From positions 1 through 37,229 of the forward strand of contig NZ_FOBS01000029.1 in assembly GCF_900109885.1 (NCBI RefSeq): DNA of 37,229 nt. Reading direction: 5' to 3'. Position 1 is the stretch's first letter; each line of letters starts with the position of its first letter. Of the stretch, positions 7,121 to 15,797 are shown one piece after another. The translations under genes were made by a program, and so were the position numbers. The notes under the pieces were generated by a model. That model was not told where the DNA came from. It ran no database searches and was given only the letters and a program-made list of their open reading frames with translations. This stretch comes from Syntrophus gentianae. GTDB lineage: Bacteria; Desulfobacterota; Syntrophia; Syntrophales; Syntrophaceae.

Positions 7121-8014
7121 TCAGAAGTGCCAGGGGAATTTCGTGAAATCCTTGGGGCGTTTCTCCAGAAAGGCGTTTCGACCCTCTTCGCCTTCCGGAG
7201 TGCCGTAGGCCAGCCGGGTGGCCTCTCCGGCAAAGAGCTGCTGCCCCACCATGCCGTCGTCCATCAGGTTGAAGCCGTACTTCAGCATCCGCATGGCCGT
7301 GGGGGATTTGGCGTTCATGATTTTCGCCCATTCCAGGGCCACTGTTTCCAATTCCGCGTGAGGGACGACCTTGTTGACCATCCCCATCTCGAAGGCGTCT
7401 TGAGCGCTATAGTTGAATCCCAGAAAGAAAATCTCCCGGGCGCGTTTCTGGCCGATGTGTTTTGCCAGGTAGGCGGAGCCGTAGCCGCTGTCGAAGCTGG
7501 CCACATCGGGATCGGTCTGCCGGAAGATGGCATGTTCCTTCGAGGCAAGGGTGAGATCGCAGACCACATGGAGGCTGTGACCGCCGCCGACGGCCCATCC
7601 GGGGACAACGGCCACGACGATCTTGGGCATGAACCGGATCAGGCGCTGAACTTCCAGGATATGAAGCCGTCCCAGACGGCTGAGATCGACTGTTCCTTCC
7701 TCGCTGACGTATTTATAGCCGTCCTTGCCTCGGATCTGTTGGTCGCCGCCGGAGCAGAAGGCCCAGACCCCGTCCTTGGGCGAAGGGCCGTTGCCGGTGA
7801 GGAGCACCACGCCGACATCCGGGGTCATGCGGGCATGGTCCAGGGCGAGGTAGAGTTCGTCGACGGTCTTCGGCCGGAAGGCGTTGCGGAGCGCCGGCCG
7901 GTTGAAGGCAATGCGCACCGTGCCCTGATCTTTGGCGCGGTGATAGGTGATATCTTCAAAGTCAAACCCTGGCACTTTCAGCCAGAGTTCAGGATCGAAT
8001 ATTTCTGAAATCAT
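7121..8014 (-). CDS. menB: 1,4-dihydroxy-2-naphthoyl-CoA synthase (MenB)
   Basis: The 297-residue crotonase-fold enzyme closes the naphthoate ring of menaquinone from succinylbenzoyl-CoA. Visible motifs are FCSGGDQQIRG, VPGWAVGGGHSLHVVCDLTL, FRQTDPDVASFDSGYGSAYL and the family's C-terminal tail EGRNAFLEKRPKDFTKFPW. The QTD in place of the QTG of E. coli MenB is the type II form (own side-chain carboxylate rather than bicarbonate), as in Mycobacterium. The similarity to actinobacterial MenB is striking. Start ATG 8014 follows AAAGGAGAGAG. It lies 25 bases after menD in the same leftward operon. Confidence 0.95.
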   Translation of the reverse strand: MISEIFDPELWLKVPGFDFEDITYHRAKDQGTVRIAFNRPALRNAFRPKTVDELYLALDHARMTPDVGVVLLTGNGPSPKDGVWAFCSGGDQQIRGKDGYKYVSEEGTVDLSRLGRLHILEVQRLIRFMPKIVVAVVPGWAVGGGHSLHVVCDLTLASKEHAIFRQTDPDVASFDSGYGSAYLAKHIGQKRAREIFFLGFNYSAQDAFEMGMVNKVVPHAELETVALEWAKIMNAKSPTAMRMLKYGFNLMDDGMVGQQLFAGEATRLAYGTPEGEEGRNAFLEKRPKDFTKFPWHF

Positions 8015-8039
8015 GAGTCTCTCTCCTTTCAAAAAGGGT

Positions 8040-9776
8040 TTATGGCAGGCGGATCTTCTGCAGGTTCGTAAATGTCCGCAGATCCTCCTCCGGGGACAGG
8101 ATGACCTCCAGCAGGGCGGAACGCTCCCTTTGCAGGGCCTGGCCGTAAGCCCGGGTCAATTCGGCCGGTGTGCCGGCCTGAAAATAGGGCAGGTCGAACT
8201 GGGCCGCCAGTCGCTCGAAGGTCATTCCGTGGGGTGTTGTCATGTAGGGGTCTATAATCTCAGGGAAATCGCGGATTGGAAGCCGCTCGAAAATCCGGCC
8301 CCCCCCGTTGTTGATGACGATCAGGATGACGGGGGTGGCGCTTTGGGCAAGGAGCAGGAGCGAATTGAGATCATGGAGAAAGGAGATGTCGCCGACCACC
8401 GCCGTGACCCGCCGGCGGGAGGCCTCGGCAAAACCGACGCTGGTGGCGATGTTCCCCTCGATCCCGCTGACCCCGCGGTTGGAAATCACGGAAATTTTCC
8501 GGGGAAAGGGGAACCGGACCGTATCGAAGGCCCGGATGACCAGGGAATTCCCCAGAAACAGCTTCTCCTCGTCGGGAATCTCCGCCAGGATGTTCCTTGC
8601 GATTCTGGGAAAACTCAAGGTTTTTTCGGGAAGCGCGGCCTCCATGAGCGAGTAGAGGGTTTCCAGTGAATTGAGAAGACGCAGCCGGGCGACCGCATCC
8701 AGGGGATTGTTTCCCTGGAGATTCAAGCCATCGGCGAAGGCATGGGCGGGAGTCAGGATGCGGGTGTTCACCCGGTGGGCGGGATCGCGCAGCCCGCTCC
8801 GGGGGCAGATCTGGATCACCGTTGCTCCGCTCTGCGGAAGAAGGGAGGCGTAGTAATGCTTGGAGACGAGTCCCGAGCCGAACTGCAGGATCGTTTCGGG
8901 GGCGTATTGCCTGATCAGCCGGATGGCCTCGGGGTGATCGAGGCTGAAAATCTGCCGGTCCGCCGGAATAATTCCCTTCAGAGACGAGGCGATATCGCAG
9001 AAGACCGGCCAGCCGAGGGTCATTGCCAGCCCTTCGATGGCCTCGGCATCCTGTGGCCCGTCCAGGCGGCCGATCACGACCAACCCCCTGGACGTTCCGG
9101 CGATTTGTGCCGCGATGTCGTCAAGATCGCCGACCATCGGCTCCGGGACGGGATAGGTCGTGTAAGGCCCTTTCCGGTTGTAGAGACGTTCTGCCGTCGC
9201 GAGCAACTCCCCCGGAATCGGCTGAGGATCGGGAATGCCCGGCACGAGGGGGTCCCGGAAGGCGCAGTTGATATGCACCGGACCCGCCGGGTGGGCGATC
9301 AGGAAATCGATCTTGGCGAGCAGGGCCTCCAAGGGATAAGCGATGGAGGGGCAGGGAAGAAAAAGAGAATCCCGGCAATAGCGCCCGTAAAGATCCGGCT
9401 GGACAATCGTCTGGTTGGCGTCGCTCCCCACCAGATCCGGAGGGCGGTCGGCGCTGAGGATCACCAGGGGGATTTCATCCCGGAAGGCTTCGATGACCGC
9501 CGGGTAGTAGTTGGCCGGCGCCGTGCCGGAGGTGCAGACCAGAACGCCGGGACGGCCCGTGGCTTTCGCGTGGCCGAGAGCCCGGTATCCTGCCGCCCGC
9601 TCGTCGATGCAGATCTTTTTGACGGCGCGGTCCTCCCGGGCCAGGGCGGAAATCAAGGGGGCGTTGCGGTTGCCGGGAGAAATAAAAAACGTCTCCAGCC
9701 CGTTCTTGACCAGTTCGGCAACGATCAGCGAGGACCAAAGCAGATTCAGGTTATCGGCCAGGGGACGGGGGGGCAT
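8040..9776 (-). CDS. menD: 2-succinyl-5-enolpyruvyl-6-hydroxy-3-cyclohexene-1-carboxylate synthase (MenD)
   Basis: The 578-residue thiamine-diphosphate enzyme joins isochorismate and 2-oxoglutarate in menaquinone synthesis. The N-terminal domain has FISPGNRNAPLISAL and the catalytic Glu context DERAAGYRALGHAKATGRPG. CTSGTAPANYYPAVIEA follows. The ThDP/Mg motif is in the C-terminal domain (VVGDISFLHDLNSL ... VINNGGGRIFE, about residues 450-490). Length is normal for MenD. The ATG shares one base with the stop of menF (TGATG), so translation is coupled. Confidence 0.95.
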   Translation of the reverse strand: MPPRPLADNLNLLWSSLIVAELVKNGLETFFISPGNRNAPLISALAREDRAVKKICIDERAAGYRALGHAKATGRPGVLVCTSGTAPANYYPAVIEAFRDEIPLVILSADRPPDLVGSDANQTIVQPDLYGRYCRDSLFLPCPSIAYPLEALLAKIDFLIAHPAGPVHINCAFRDPLVPGIPDPQPIPGELLATAERLYNRKGPYTTYPVPEPMVGDLDDIAAQIAGTSRGLVVIGRLDGPQDAEAIEGLAMTLGWPVFCDIASSLKGIIPADRQIFSLDHPEAIRLIRQYAPETILQFGSGLVSKHYYASLLPQSGATVIQICPRSGLRDPAHRVNTRILTPAHAFADGLNLQGNNPLDAVARLRLLNSLETLYSLMEAALPEKTLSFPRIARNILAEIPDEEKLFLGNSLVIRAFDTVRFPFPRKISVISNRGVSGIEGNIATSVGFAEASRRRVTAVVGDISFLHDLNSLLLLAQSATPVILIVINNGGGRIFERLPIRDFPEIIDPYMTTPHGMTFERLAAQFDLPYFQAGTPAELTRAYGQALQRERSALLEVILSPEEDLRTFTNLQKIRLP

Positions 9777-11140
9777 CAGACTTCTCCCAGGATGGCGGCA
9801 AAGTTGTCCATCTTCTTTTCTGTTTCATTCCATTCGGCATGGGGATTCGATTGGGAGACGATACCGGCTCCGGCAAAAATATGCAACGTCTTCCCGCTGA
9901 CTAGGGCCGACCGGATGCCGACGGCAAAATCGGCGTTTCTTCGATTCATCCAACCGATGGGGGCCGCGTACCACCCCCGCCGGAAGGGTTCATAACGGCG
10001 AAGGCAGGAACGGATCTCCTCCTGGGGAAACCCGCCCACTGCCGGGGTGGGATGAAAGGCTTCGGCAATGGCCAGGGGAGAGAAATTCTTCTGCGAACGG
10101 CCGGAATAACGGGTGATGATGTGCTGAACATTTTTAAGCTTCAGGATTTCTTCCCGGGATTCCACCTTCACATCCGTGCAGAGCTGATGCATCCGGGCCT
10201 CGATGAATCCGGCGACAAAACGGTGCTCTTCCAGCTCCTTCGGGCTGTTCAGCAACTCCGCTTCGAGACGCTGATCGTCGAAAGGATTTTTCCCCCGGGG
10301 GCGTGTCCCGGCGATGGCATCGGCCAGAAGCGTTCCGTTGTGCATGCGGAAGAGCCGTTCCGGAGAGCGGCCCAGGAAGGCAACGCCGTCTTCAATCTGA
10401 TAATAGAATAGGCAGGACTTCTCCGAAATTCCCGCCAGAGCCGCAACAATCTGAACGGGGTCCCAGCGGTCCTTCTGGGTGAAGACCTTTTTCCGGGCCA
10501 GGACGATCTTTTTCAAATCCCCCTCCAGAATGGTCCGAAGCGCCTTTTTGATCATCCGGTTCCATTGCGGCTTTTCCGGAATCAGCGCTTTGTCCGCAAG
10601 GGCTGGCTGGCCCGCCGTCGGGGAAAGGCGGGGCAGGGCGTCCAGGGATTGCAGGCTGTCGGCTATTTCCCGAAGGACCTGTTCCCGGGGCAACCTTTTT
10701 TTGTTGATGTAATTGACACAGATCCTCGCGCCTTTCCGGGATCTGGAAATTTCGATGAGGGGTAGCGTAAACCGGTAGCGGCCGAAGGGTCCCCATTCGG
10801 GAGCGATCTCCTCCTCCGCATCAAAGGCGAAGCCGCCGAAGACGGGAATCGTTTCATCCCGATTCCACAGGCGGCGAAACCCCTCCAATACCTCGTCTCC
10901 TGAAGCGGCCTCGATCACCAAGGCGTTTCCCAATCCTCCGAGTTCAAAGAGATCATCCTTGGCGCTGTAATAGAATTTCCCCGGCGTTTGGCAGGAGAGG
11001 ATGAGATCGAGGATCGGATCGGTCAAAACCATCTCCTTCTCGATGCGCACCAGATATCGGGCTTCTTTCCTACCGGGATTCTGGACCAGCCGGTCGATCT
11101 CTTCCTGAAAGAGGGGATAAAAGAAGAACTCGGACTTCAT
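9776..11140 (-). CDS. menF: Isochorismate synthase (MenF)
   Basis: The 454-residue chorismate-binding enzyme converts chorismate to isochorismate, the first committed step. It shows the family core in order: KKIVLARKKVF, FLGRSPERLF, DAIAGTRPRG, ELLNSPKELEEH, VQHIITRYSG, HPTPAVGGFPQEE, GWYAAPIGW and IFAGAGIVSQSNPHAEW. The N-terminal third is the usual variable half. It heads the operon: menF overlaps menD by one base and menB follows. No clear Shine-Dalgarno lies right before the ATG at 11140 (the purine-rich AAAAAAGGAAG is about 20 bases up), so initiation may be weak. Other men genes (menA, C, E) are not in this window. Confidence 0.93.
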   Translation of the reverse strand: MKSEFFFYPLFQEEIDRLVQNPGRKEARYLVRIEKEMVLTDPILDLILSCQTPGKFYYSAKDDLFELGGLGNALVIEAASGDEVLEGFRRLWNRDETIPVFGGFAFDAEEEIAPEWGPFGRYRFTLPLIEISRSRKGARICVNYINKKRLPREQVLREIADSLQSLDALPRLSPTAGQPALADKALIPEKPQWNRMIKKALRTILEGDLKKIVLARKKVFTQKDRWDPVQIVAALAGISEKSCLFYYQIEDGVAFLGRSPERLFRMHNGTLLADAIAGTRPRGKNPFDDQRLEAELLNSPKELEEHRFVAGFIEARMHQLCTDVKVESREEILKLKNVQHIITRYSGRSQKNFSPLAIAEAFHPTPAVGGFPQEEIRSCLRRYEPFRRGWYAAPIGWMNRRNADFAVGIRSALVSGKTLHIFAGAGIVSQSNPHAEWNETEKKMDNFAAILGEV

Positions 11141-11216
11141 GGTTATAAATAAAGGTGTTACTTCCTTTTTTAATGTACAGGTTTCCGGAAGGAGACGTAT
11201 TACAAGAAAGGTGCGA

Positions 11217-11222
11217 TGTCAA
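11217..11222 (-). promoter_or_regulatory. Possible -35 box ahead of menF
   Basis: A minus-strand TTGACA lies 77 bases upstream of menF, just after the abiEii stop. The best -10 (TAATAC) is only 14 bases away and TACGTC is at 17, so the pair is imperfect. The placement is right for a men operon promoter, but support is weak. Confidence 0.3.
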
Positions 11223-11235
11223 TGAAAGATAGATG

Positions 11236-12099
11236 TTATAGCCTGGTGGCCACAGCAGTCACCAATTTGAAAGCAGATGCAAGATCGAATTCTGCGAAAT
11301 CCTTTTCCCGTAACACGGGCTTCAACTGCGGAGCGACTTGTTGCTGAAGTGTTTCAAGGCGGGTTTGAGACAGGTCAATGGGAGCATTCCCCGATATGGC
11401 AAGCTTTCGACGGACCAATTCTATGAACGCCGGCTCCAAAAGGTTCAAACCCATTTTTCGCTTAGCATAATCAATATCATAGAAATCTCGAATAGCGACT
11501 TCTCGGCGGGACAAGGCCGCTCTCAGCTTTTCAGCCATTGCTTCTTCTCTTGAGATACACGGTATTGATACGATCGGCGTGATGGGTTGTCCAGAAACAG
11601 GATTCAGCAGGAGCGTCCTTGCCATACCGTTGTAAACGTTTGTCAGGAGCGGTTCACGAAGCCCCACTTCGATTTTAATGATTTCGTCCTGACGAGTGAG
11701 CAGGGATGGATACCCGATACGTGCAACATACTGCGTCGAGTTGTTCGCTCCTGTGAGCGGTTCGATAATCCGGAATATCTTCAAATCATCTGTGATCCTG
11801 GCAGTCGTCTCTTTCACGCCTGCGGACAGGAAGCGCCTTTCGGTACGGGTCGCATTGATCGGTGTCGGAATGGCGAAATCCAGGTCTTCACTGAGACGGT
11901 AAAATTCAGCATGCACCTTGGCCAGACATGTCCCTCCCTTGAAAACCAGTGGACCCTCTGACGCTGTCAGATAGCTCAGCAGGACTGTGCAAAAATAATC
12001 TTTTTCGATCAGTCGGGGAAGAAATCGCGTCTGACTCGCAGTGAAGGTGATTGCCTCTCGAAATAGATCGGGATCTTCATGCGTATGAATGAATTCCAA
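11236..12099 (-). CDS. abiEii: AbiEii-type toxin, nucleotidyltransferase (type IV toxin-antitoxin)
   Basis: The 287-residue protein is of the DUF1814/AbiEii family. It has the nucleotidyltransferase signature FKGGTCLAK (about 53-61) followed by the Asp pair in LSEDLDFAIPT (about 68-78), and the later ISREEAMAEKLRAALSRREV and RDFYDIDYA motifs. Known members modify tRNA or other acceptors with nucleotides and are bacteriostatic when not opposed by AbiEi. It probably starts at TTG 12099, behind a GAGGAG lying within the last codons of abiEi, with only 4 bases between genes, so translation is coupled to the antitoxin. Confidence 0.9.
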   Translation of the reverse strand: MEFIHTHEDPDLFREAITFTASQTRFLPRLIEKDYFCTVLLSYLTASEGPLVFKGGTCLAKVHAEFYRLSEDLDFAIPTPINATRTERRFLSAGVKETTARITDDLKIFRIIEPLTGANNSTQYVARIGYPSLLTRQDEIIKIEVGLREPLLTNVYNGMARTLLLNPVSGQPITPIVSIPCISREEAMAEKLRAALSRREVAIRDFYDIDYAKRKMGLNLLEPAFIELVRRKLAISGNAPIDLSQTRLETLQQQVAPQLKPVLREKDFAEFDLASAFKLVTAVATRL

Positions 12100-12103
12100 A
12101 ATC

Positions 12104-12904
12104 TCAGTTCTCCTCGTTGCCTACAACCCCCCAACGGCGGCTGATTGGTCCCCGTTTCGGCTTGCGTGGGTTCCAGGGAATCAGACCTGAGGAGGGTTCC
12201 AGGGCCTCTTCGAGTGGTCTCCAAAGATCCGGTTCCACCTCTTGCCTTTCCAGCAGTAAACCGATCCGCCGGATGGTTCCTTTGTCGCCATAGTGTAAAG
12301 TGACTTTCACCAGCTCAGATGCGGAGATTCGAGATGCGGCGAGATCACTGCAAATCCATTCATAGGCCCGGGGGAGGCTGTTGAACCGTGACCAATCATA
12401 AACCGCATCCACGAGCGACCGCACACGCGAACAATAAAAGGCCGTCTGGCCTTCTGCCGTCTGTGCCGCCTCTGTATCACCCAGCCGATTGTCGGCCACC
12501 TTGATCAAGGTCAAGGCGACAACGCCGATGGACCGTTCTCCCGAAATCCGATTGTTGTAAGCATAGACCCGCGTTGGGATCTGTTCGTCAAAGCCGTACC
12601 GGTTGAAGGCATTAGGTCCGCAAATCTGGTAACGCCCCTGTCGGTCTTCCATCAGGGTGTTCAGTGCCAGGACTTCATCTGGAGACCAGGAGCCGCCCAA
12701 TGGGAGCTGGGGCGGGACAAGATAAAGGCCAGGACGAACACGGGCAATCAGGCCGCCTCTGGCCATCCGGCGGAATAGTTCCCGCTCCTGCTCACGGCTC
12801 AATTGGAGGGGACCGGTCAATTCTCCTGTCCTGACGGTCCGTTGCTTGCGCATCTGCAGATAGGCAAGCAACTGTATCTCCTGCTTTCCAAGGGTGGTTT
12901 TCAT
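12104..12904 (-). CDS. abiEi: AbiEi-type antitoxin and autorepressor
   Basis: The 266-residue protein fits the AbiEi antitoxin family. The N-terminal winged helix (QEIQLLAYLQMRKQRTVRTG, RRMARGGLIARVRPGLYLV) is the DNA-binding part, and the C-terminal half (NAFNRYGFDEQIPTRVYAYN, PRAYEWICSDLA) is the antitoxin domain. AbiEi proteins bind inverted repeats in their own promoter, and a matching pair is present upstream (12908-12962). The ATG at 12904 has no Shine-Dalgarno, and the -10 box sits only seven bases ahead. The message may therefore be leaderless. Confidence 0.88.
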   Translation of the reverse strand: MKTTLGKQEIQLLAYLQMRKQRTVRTGELTGPLQLSREQERELFRRMARGGLIARVRPGLYLVPPQLPLGGSWSPDEVLALNTLMEDRQGRYQICGPNAFNRYGFDEQIPTRVYAYNNRISGERSIGVVALTLIKVADNRLGDTEAAQTAEGQTAFYCSRVRSLVDAVYDWSRFNSLPRAYEWICSDLAASRISASELVKVTLHYGDKGTIRRIGLLLERQEVEPDLWRPLEEALEPSSGLIPWNPRKPKRGPISRRWGVVGNEEN

Positions 12905-12907
12905 GTG

Positions 12908-12962
12908 TGCATTGTATTTCTTATTTATGGTTTGTCAAGCCATCTATGAAAAATAGAATGCA
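12908..12962 (-). promoter_or_regulatory. abiE promoter inside an inverted-repeat operator
   Basis: On the minus strand, TTGACA (12938-12933) and TACAAT (12916-12911) are 16 bases apart, a near-ideal sigma-70 promoter. Two 16-base arms face each other around it: TGCATTGTATTTCTTA at 12908-12923 and TGAAAAATAGAATGCA at 12947-12962, matching at 13 of 16 positions as inverted repeats. AbiEi repressors are known to bind two inverted repeats over their promoter. Transcription would start at about 12904-12905, on or next to the A of the abiEi ATG. Confidence 0.7.
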
Positions 12963-12984
12963 ATATTACGTGCACAATAATTTG

Positions 12985-13149
12985 CTATGACAAGGTAATC
13001 CGGTAGTTTTGCAGGAACGCCATGGCGGCCTCTTCGCTCTCGTCAATTGCGATTTCGACGGCGCGTTTCGCTGTATCAAGGAGTTCTTTTGCTTGCCTTT
13101 TCGTAGTCAAGGCATCATCAATGTTCATTATGTTACTGTGCGTGCCCAT
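12985..13149 (-). CDS. Small hypothetical protein upstream of abiE
   Basis: A 54-residue frame (MGTHSNIMNIDDALTTKRQA, then KELLDTAKRAVEIAIDESEE to FLQNYRITLS) has the amphipathic helical pattern of a real protein: balanced charge, regular Leu/Ala spacing. It ends 22 bases before the abiE operator on the same strand. No strong ribosome site precedes ATG 13149, and an inner ATG seven codons on is an alternative. It may be the remainder of a longer gene or a small helical partner of the toxin locus. I do not recognise it. Confidence 0.4.
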   Translation of the reverse strand: MGTHSNIMNIDDALTTKRQAKELLDTAKRAVEIAIDESEEAAMAFLQNYRITLS

Positions 13150-13455
13150 GATCCACTGCCAACTCTTGGGTGGGGGGGCGTACAGACAGGACTCATTTTA
13201 TTCGACCCTCGACCGGTTAACCTATCATCTTTTTTTCAAGGTCAATGATGTTTTCTCTTTTTTGTTACTCATTCTTTTTTCTTGCTCCGTCTTGAGACAG
13301 GAAACAGGAGAAGAATTCATACTTTCCACCTTGACACTTTCGCCTGTGTCCTTTAATCTGATTCCATTGTCACTTCCATCCTTTTGATTCGTTTCCCGTT
13401 CAGAAGATCTTCTTTCGGACTATTACCGGATACTATGGGGTATGCGGGGTAGATT
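13150..13455. other. Intergenic region ahead of the PerR-type gene
   Basis: About 300 T-rich bases with no convincing gene. A TTGACA near 13355 with TAATCT 17 bases later could be the perR promoter. A run of seven G at 13170-13180 lies at the left. No palindrome comparable to the katA operator was found. Confidence 0.35.
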
Positions 13456-13914
13456 ATGGAATCCTTGCAGGAAAAAAGCGTGGCTTTTGAAGAGGCGTGC
13501 CGGAGGGCCGGACTCAAGGTAACCCGCCAGCGGCTGGAAATCTATTGCGAACTCCTGTCATCGACCGACCATCCCACGGCGGAGGCGTTACACCGGCGCC
13601 TGCGCCTGAAACTGCCCAATATTTCCCTGGACACGGTGTATCGAACCCTCGCCAGCTTTGCAAACCACGGATTGATCAACCGGGTCGAGACCGCGGAAAG
13701 CCTGGCCCGGTTCGAGGCAACTTTCACTCGACATCACCATCTCATCTGCCGCTGTTGTGGAGAGATCACCGATTTTACGTGGCCTCTCCTCGACGATATT
13801 TCCCTTCCTCATGATCTTGGCAACTGGGGGGAAATCGATTCTAAAAACCTTGTGATCTACGGTATCTGCAATAATTGCCTCAGCAAAACTCCTGGTGAAA
13901 AATATTTTAAATAA
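13456..13914 (+). CDS. perR: Fur-family peroxide-type repressor (PerR-like)
   Basis: The 152-residue protein has the Fur layout: winged helix (GLKVTRQRLEIYCELLSSTD, DTVYRTLASFANHGLINRV), then the metal domain with RHHHLICRCCGEITDF and the C-terminal zinc pair CNNC. The Asp in ITDF matches B. subtilis PerR Asp104, where iron-sensing Fur has Glu. That favours peroxide sensing by metal-catalysed oxidation. The first sensor-site Asp is replaced by Glu (ARFEAT). The gene is directly upstream of a catalase, and a perfect palindrome lies in the catalase promoter. The regulator's own Shine-Dalgarno is poor (GCGGGGTAG). Confidence 0.85.
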   Translation: MESLQEKSVAFEEACRRAGLKVTRQRLEIYCELLSSTDHPTAEALHRRLRLKLPNISLDTVYRTLASFANHGLINRVETAESLARFEATFTRHHHLICRCCGEITDFTWPLLDDISLPHDLGNWGEIDSKNLVIYGICNNCLSKTPGEKYFK

Positions 13915-13917
13915 AGG

Positions 13918-13946
13918 TTGACTTTCGTATCCTAAGTAGGATAAAT
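13918..13946 (+). promoter_or_regulatory. katA promoter with a perfect 7-2-7 palindromic operator
   Basis: TTGACT (13918-13923) and ATAAAT (13941-13946) are 17 bases apart. Between and into them lies TATCCTAAGTAGGATA (13928-13943), a perfect inverted repeat of seven bases about a two-base centre. It begins four bases after the perR stop. The place between -35 and -10, next to a PerR-type gene and upstream of catalase, is what a repressor operator would show. The sequence is not the classical PerR box (TTATAAT-type). Confidence 0.7.
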
Positions 13947-14041
13947 TCCTATTTAATGATATTTGCGGCCATTGTGGACTTTACAACCAACCTTTTCCGG
14001 ATTTCTGCCGGGACAAAACCATTTCAAGGGAGGAAAGAGCA

Positions 14042-15502
14042 ATGACTACAGAAAAGAAATTAACGACCCGGGCCGGCGCCCCCGTTGTCGACAACAACAA
14101 CATCCTTACTGCCGGGCCGCGTGGGCCACAGCTCCTTCAAGATGTCTGGTTTCTGGAAAAACTGGCCCACTTCGATCGGGAGGTGATTCCCGAACGGCGG
14201 ATGCACGCCAAGGGATCCGGCGCCTATGGAACCTTCACCGTCACCCACGACATCACGCAGTATACTCGGGCGAATATCTTCTCCGCGATCGGAAAGAAGA
14301 CGGAATGCTTCCTCCGCTTCTCCACCGTTGCCGGCGAGCGCGGGGCGGCGGACGCCGAGCGGGACATCCGGGGCTTCGCGATGAAGTTCTATACTGAGGA
14401 GGGCAACTGGGATCTCGTGGGAAACAATACGCCGGTCTTCTTCCTCCGCGATCCTCTCAAGTTTCCCGACCTCAACCATGCCGTCAAGCGGGACCCCCGA
14501 ACCAATCTTCGCAGCGCCCTGAACAACTGGGACTTCTGGTCTTCCCTGCCCGAGGCGCTCCATCAGGTGACCATCGTCATGAGCGATCGGGGCATTCCTG
14601 CATCCTACCGGCACATGCACGGCTTCGGCAGTCACACCTTCAGTTTCATCAACGCCAAAAACCAGCGTTTCTGGGTCAAGTTCCACCTCAAGACCCAGCA
14701 GGGGATCAAGAACCTGACGGATGCCGAGGCCGAGGCCGCCATCGGCAAGTGCCGTGAGACTCACCAGCGGGATCTTTATGAGAGCATCGAAAAGGGCGAT
14801 TTCCCCCGCTGGACCTTCTACGTGCAGATCATGCCGGAAGCGGATGCGGACACCTGTCCCTACCATCCCTTCGATCTGACCAAGGTCTGGTATCACGGGG
14901 ATTACCCCCTCATCGAGGTGGGCGTCCTCGAACTGAACAAGAATCCGGAGAACTACTTCGCCGAGGTCGAGCAGGCGGCCTTCAACCCTGCCCACGTCGT
15001 GCCCGGTATTGGCTTCTCCCCCGACAAGATGCTCCAGGGGCGTCTCTTTTCCTACGGTGACGCCCAGCGCTATCGCCTCGGCGTCAACCATCTCCAGATT
15101 CCCGTCAACGCCCCGCGCTGCCCGTACCACAGCTACCACCGCGACGGGGCGATGCGGGTAGACGGCAACTATGGCAGCACCCTCGGTTATGAGCCCAACA
15201 GCTATGGCGAATGGCAGGAGCAGCCGGACTTCTCCGAACCGCCGCTGAAGCTGAAGGGGGATGCCTATCATTGGAATGCCCGCGAGGACGACAGCGACTA
15301 CTACACCCAGCCCGGCAAACTCTTCCGCCTGATGAATCCCGAGCAGCAGGCGGCCCTCTTCGGCAACACCGCCCGTGCCATCGCCGATGCGCCGAGGAAT
15401 ATTCAGATCCGCCACATCGGCAACTGTCTGAAGGCCGACCCGGCCTACGGCAAAGGGGTGGCCGATGCCTTGGGCATCCCGCTGAGCGAAATCCCCGCCT
15501 GA
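14042..15502 (+). CDS. katA: Catalase, small-subunit heme type (clade 3)
   Basis: The 486-residue enzyme breaks down hydrogen peroxide. The active-site His is in [15 protein letters not shown], the Asn region is in FIRD-like [16 protein letters not shown], and the proximal heme Tyr is in [21 protein letters not shown]. The pattern and length match the short monofunctional catalases (about 480-505 residues), with NADPH-site residues in the barrel. AAGGGAGGAAAGAGCA gives a strong ribosome site before ATG 14042. Expression is probably controlled by the upstream PerR-like protein through the palindromic promoter. It ends with its own terminator. Confidence 0.95.
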   Translation: MTTEKKLTTRAGAPVVDNNNILTAGPRGPQLLQDVWFLEKLAHFDREVIPERRMHAKGSGAYGTFTVTHDITQYTRANIFSAIGKKTECFLRFSTVAGERGAADAERDIRGFAMKFYTEEGNWDLVGNNTPVFFLRDPLKFPDLNHAVKRDPRTNLRSALNNWDFWSSLPEALHQVTIVMSDRGIPASYRHMHGFGSHTFSFINAKNQRFWVKFHLKTQQGIKNLTDAEAEAAIGKCRETHQRDLYESIEKGDFPRWTFYVQIMPEADADTCPYHPFDLTKVWYHGDYPLIEVGVLELNKNPENYFAEVEQAAFNPAHVVPGIGFSPDKMLQGRLFSYGDAQRYRLGVNHLQIPVNAPRCPYHSYHRDGAMRVDGNYGSTLGYEPNSYGEWQEQPDFSEPPLKLKGDAYHWNAREDDSDYYTQPGKLFRLMNPEQQAALFGNTARAIADAPRNIQIRHIGNCLKADPAYGKGVADALGIPLSEIPA

Positions 15503-15535
15503 TCCCCCTTTGTCTACCTTTCTACCGGCCTGATC

Positions 15536-15578
15536 AGGAGGTTGCCCGAAGGACTCACCGGACAACCTCCTTTTTTTT
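15536..15578 (+). terminator. Rho-independent terminator of katA
   Basis: Stem AGGAGGTTG (15536-15544) pairs perfectly with CAACCTCCT (15563-15571), followed by a run of eight T. It lies 34 bases past the katA stop. Confidence 0.9.
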
Positions 15579-15797
15579 GCAGTAGACAAATTCTTTTCCG
15601 GAAGCGTCTCTGTCCGGACTTACGATGATAAAGGATGTATAATTTTCAGGAAGTATGGTAGAAGCTCCTGCTTATTGATGGCTTTCCGACTCTCGATTTA
15701 TTTATGCCCTGGTGAAGAGGCCTTTTCCCGGAAGGTTTGCAGGGTGAAAATGCTTATCGTCCGGGCAAAGCTGTCGGGGTGCTTTGAGGTGATATAT

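Noticed and set aside
7040-8008. 322-codon plus-strand frame opposite menB
   Set aside because: It shadows the clear menB gene; no ribosome site or family motifs.
14060-15589. 509-codon frame antisense to katA
   Set aside because: The catalase is unmistakable on the other strand. The antisense frame is kept open by third-base GC bias.
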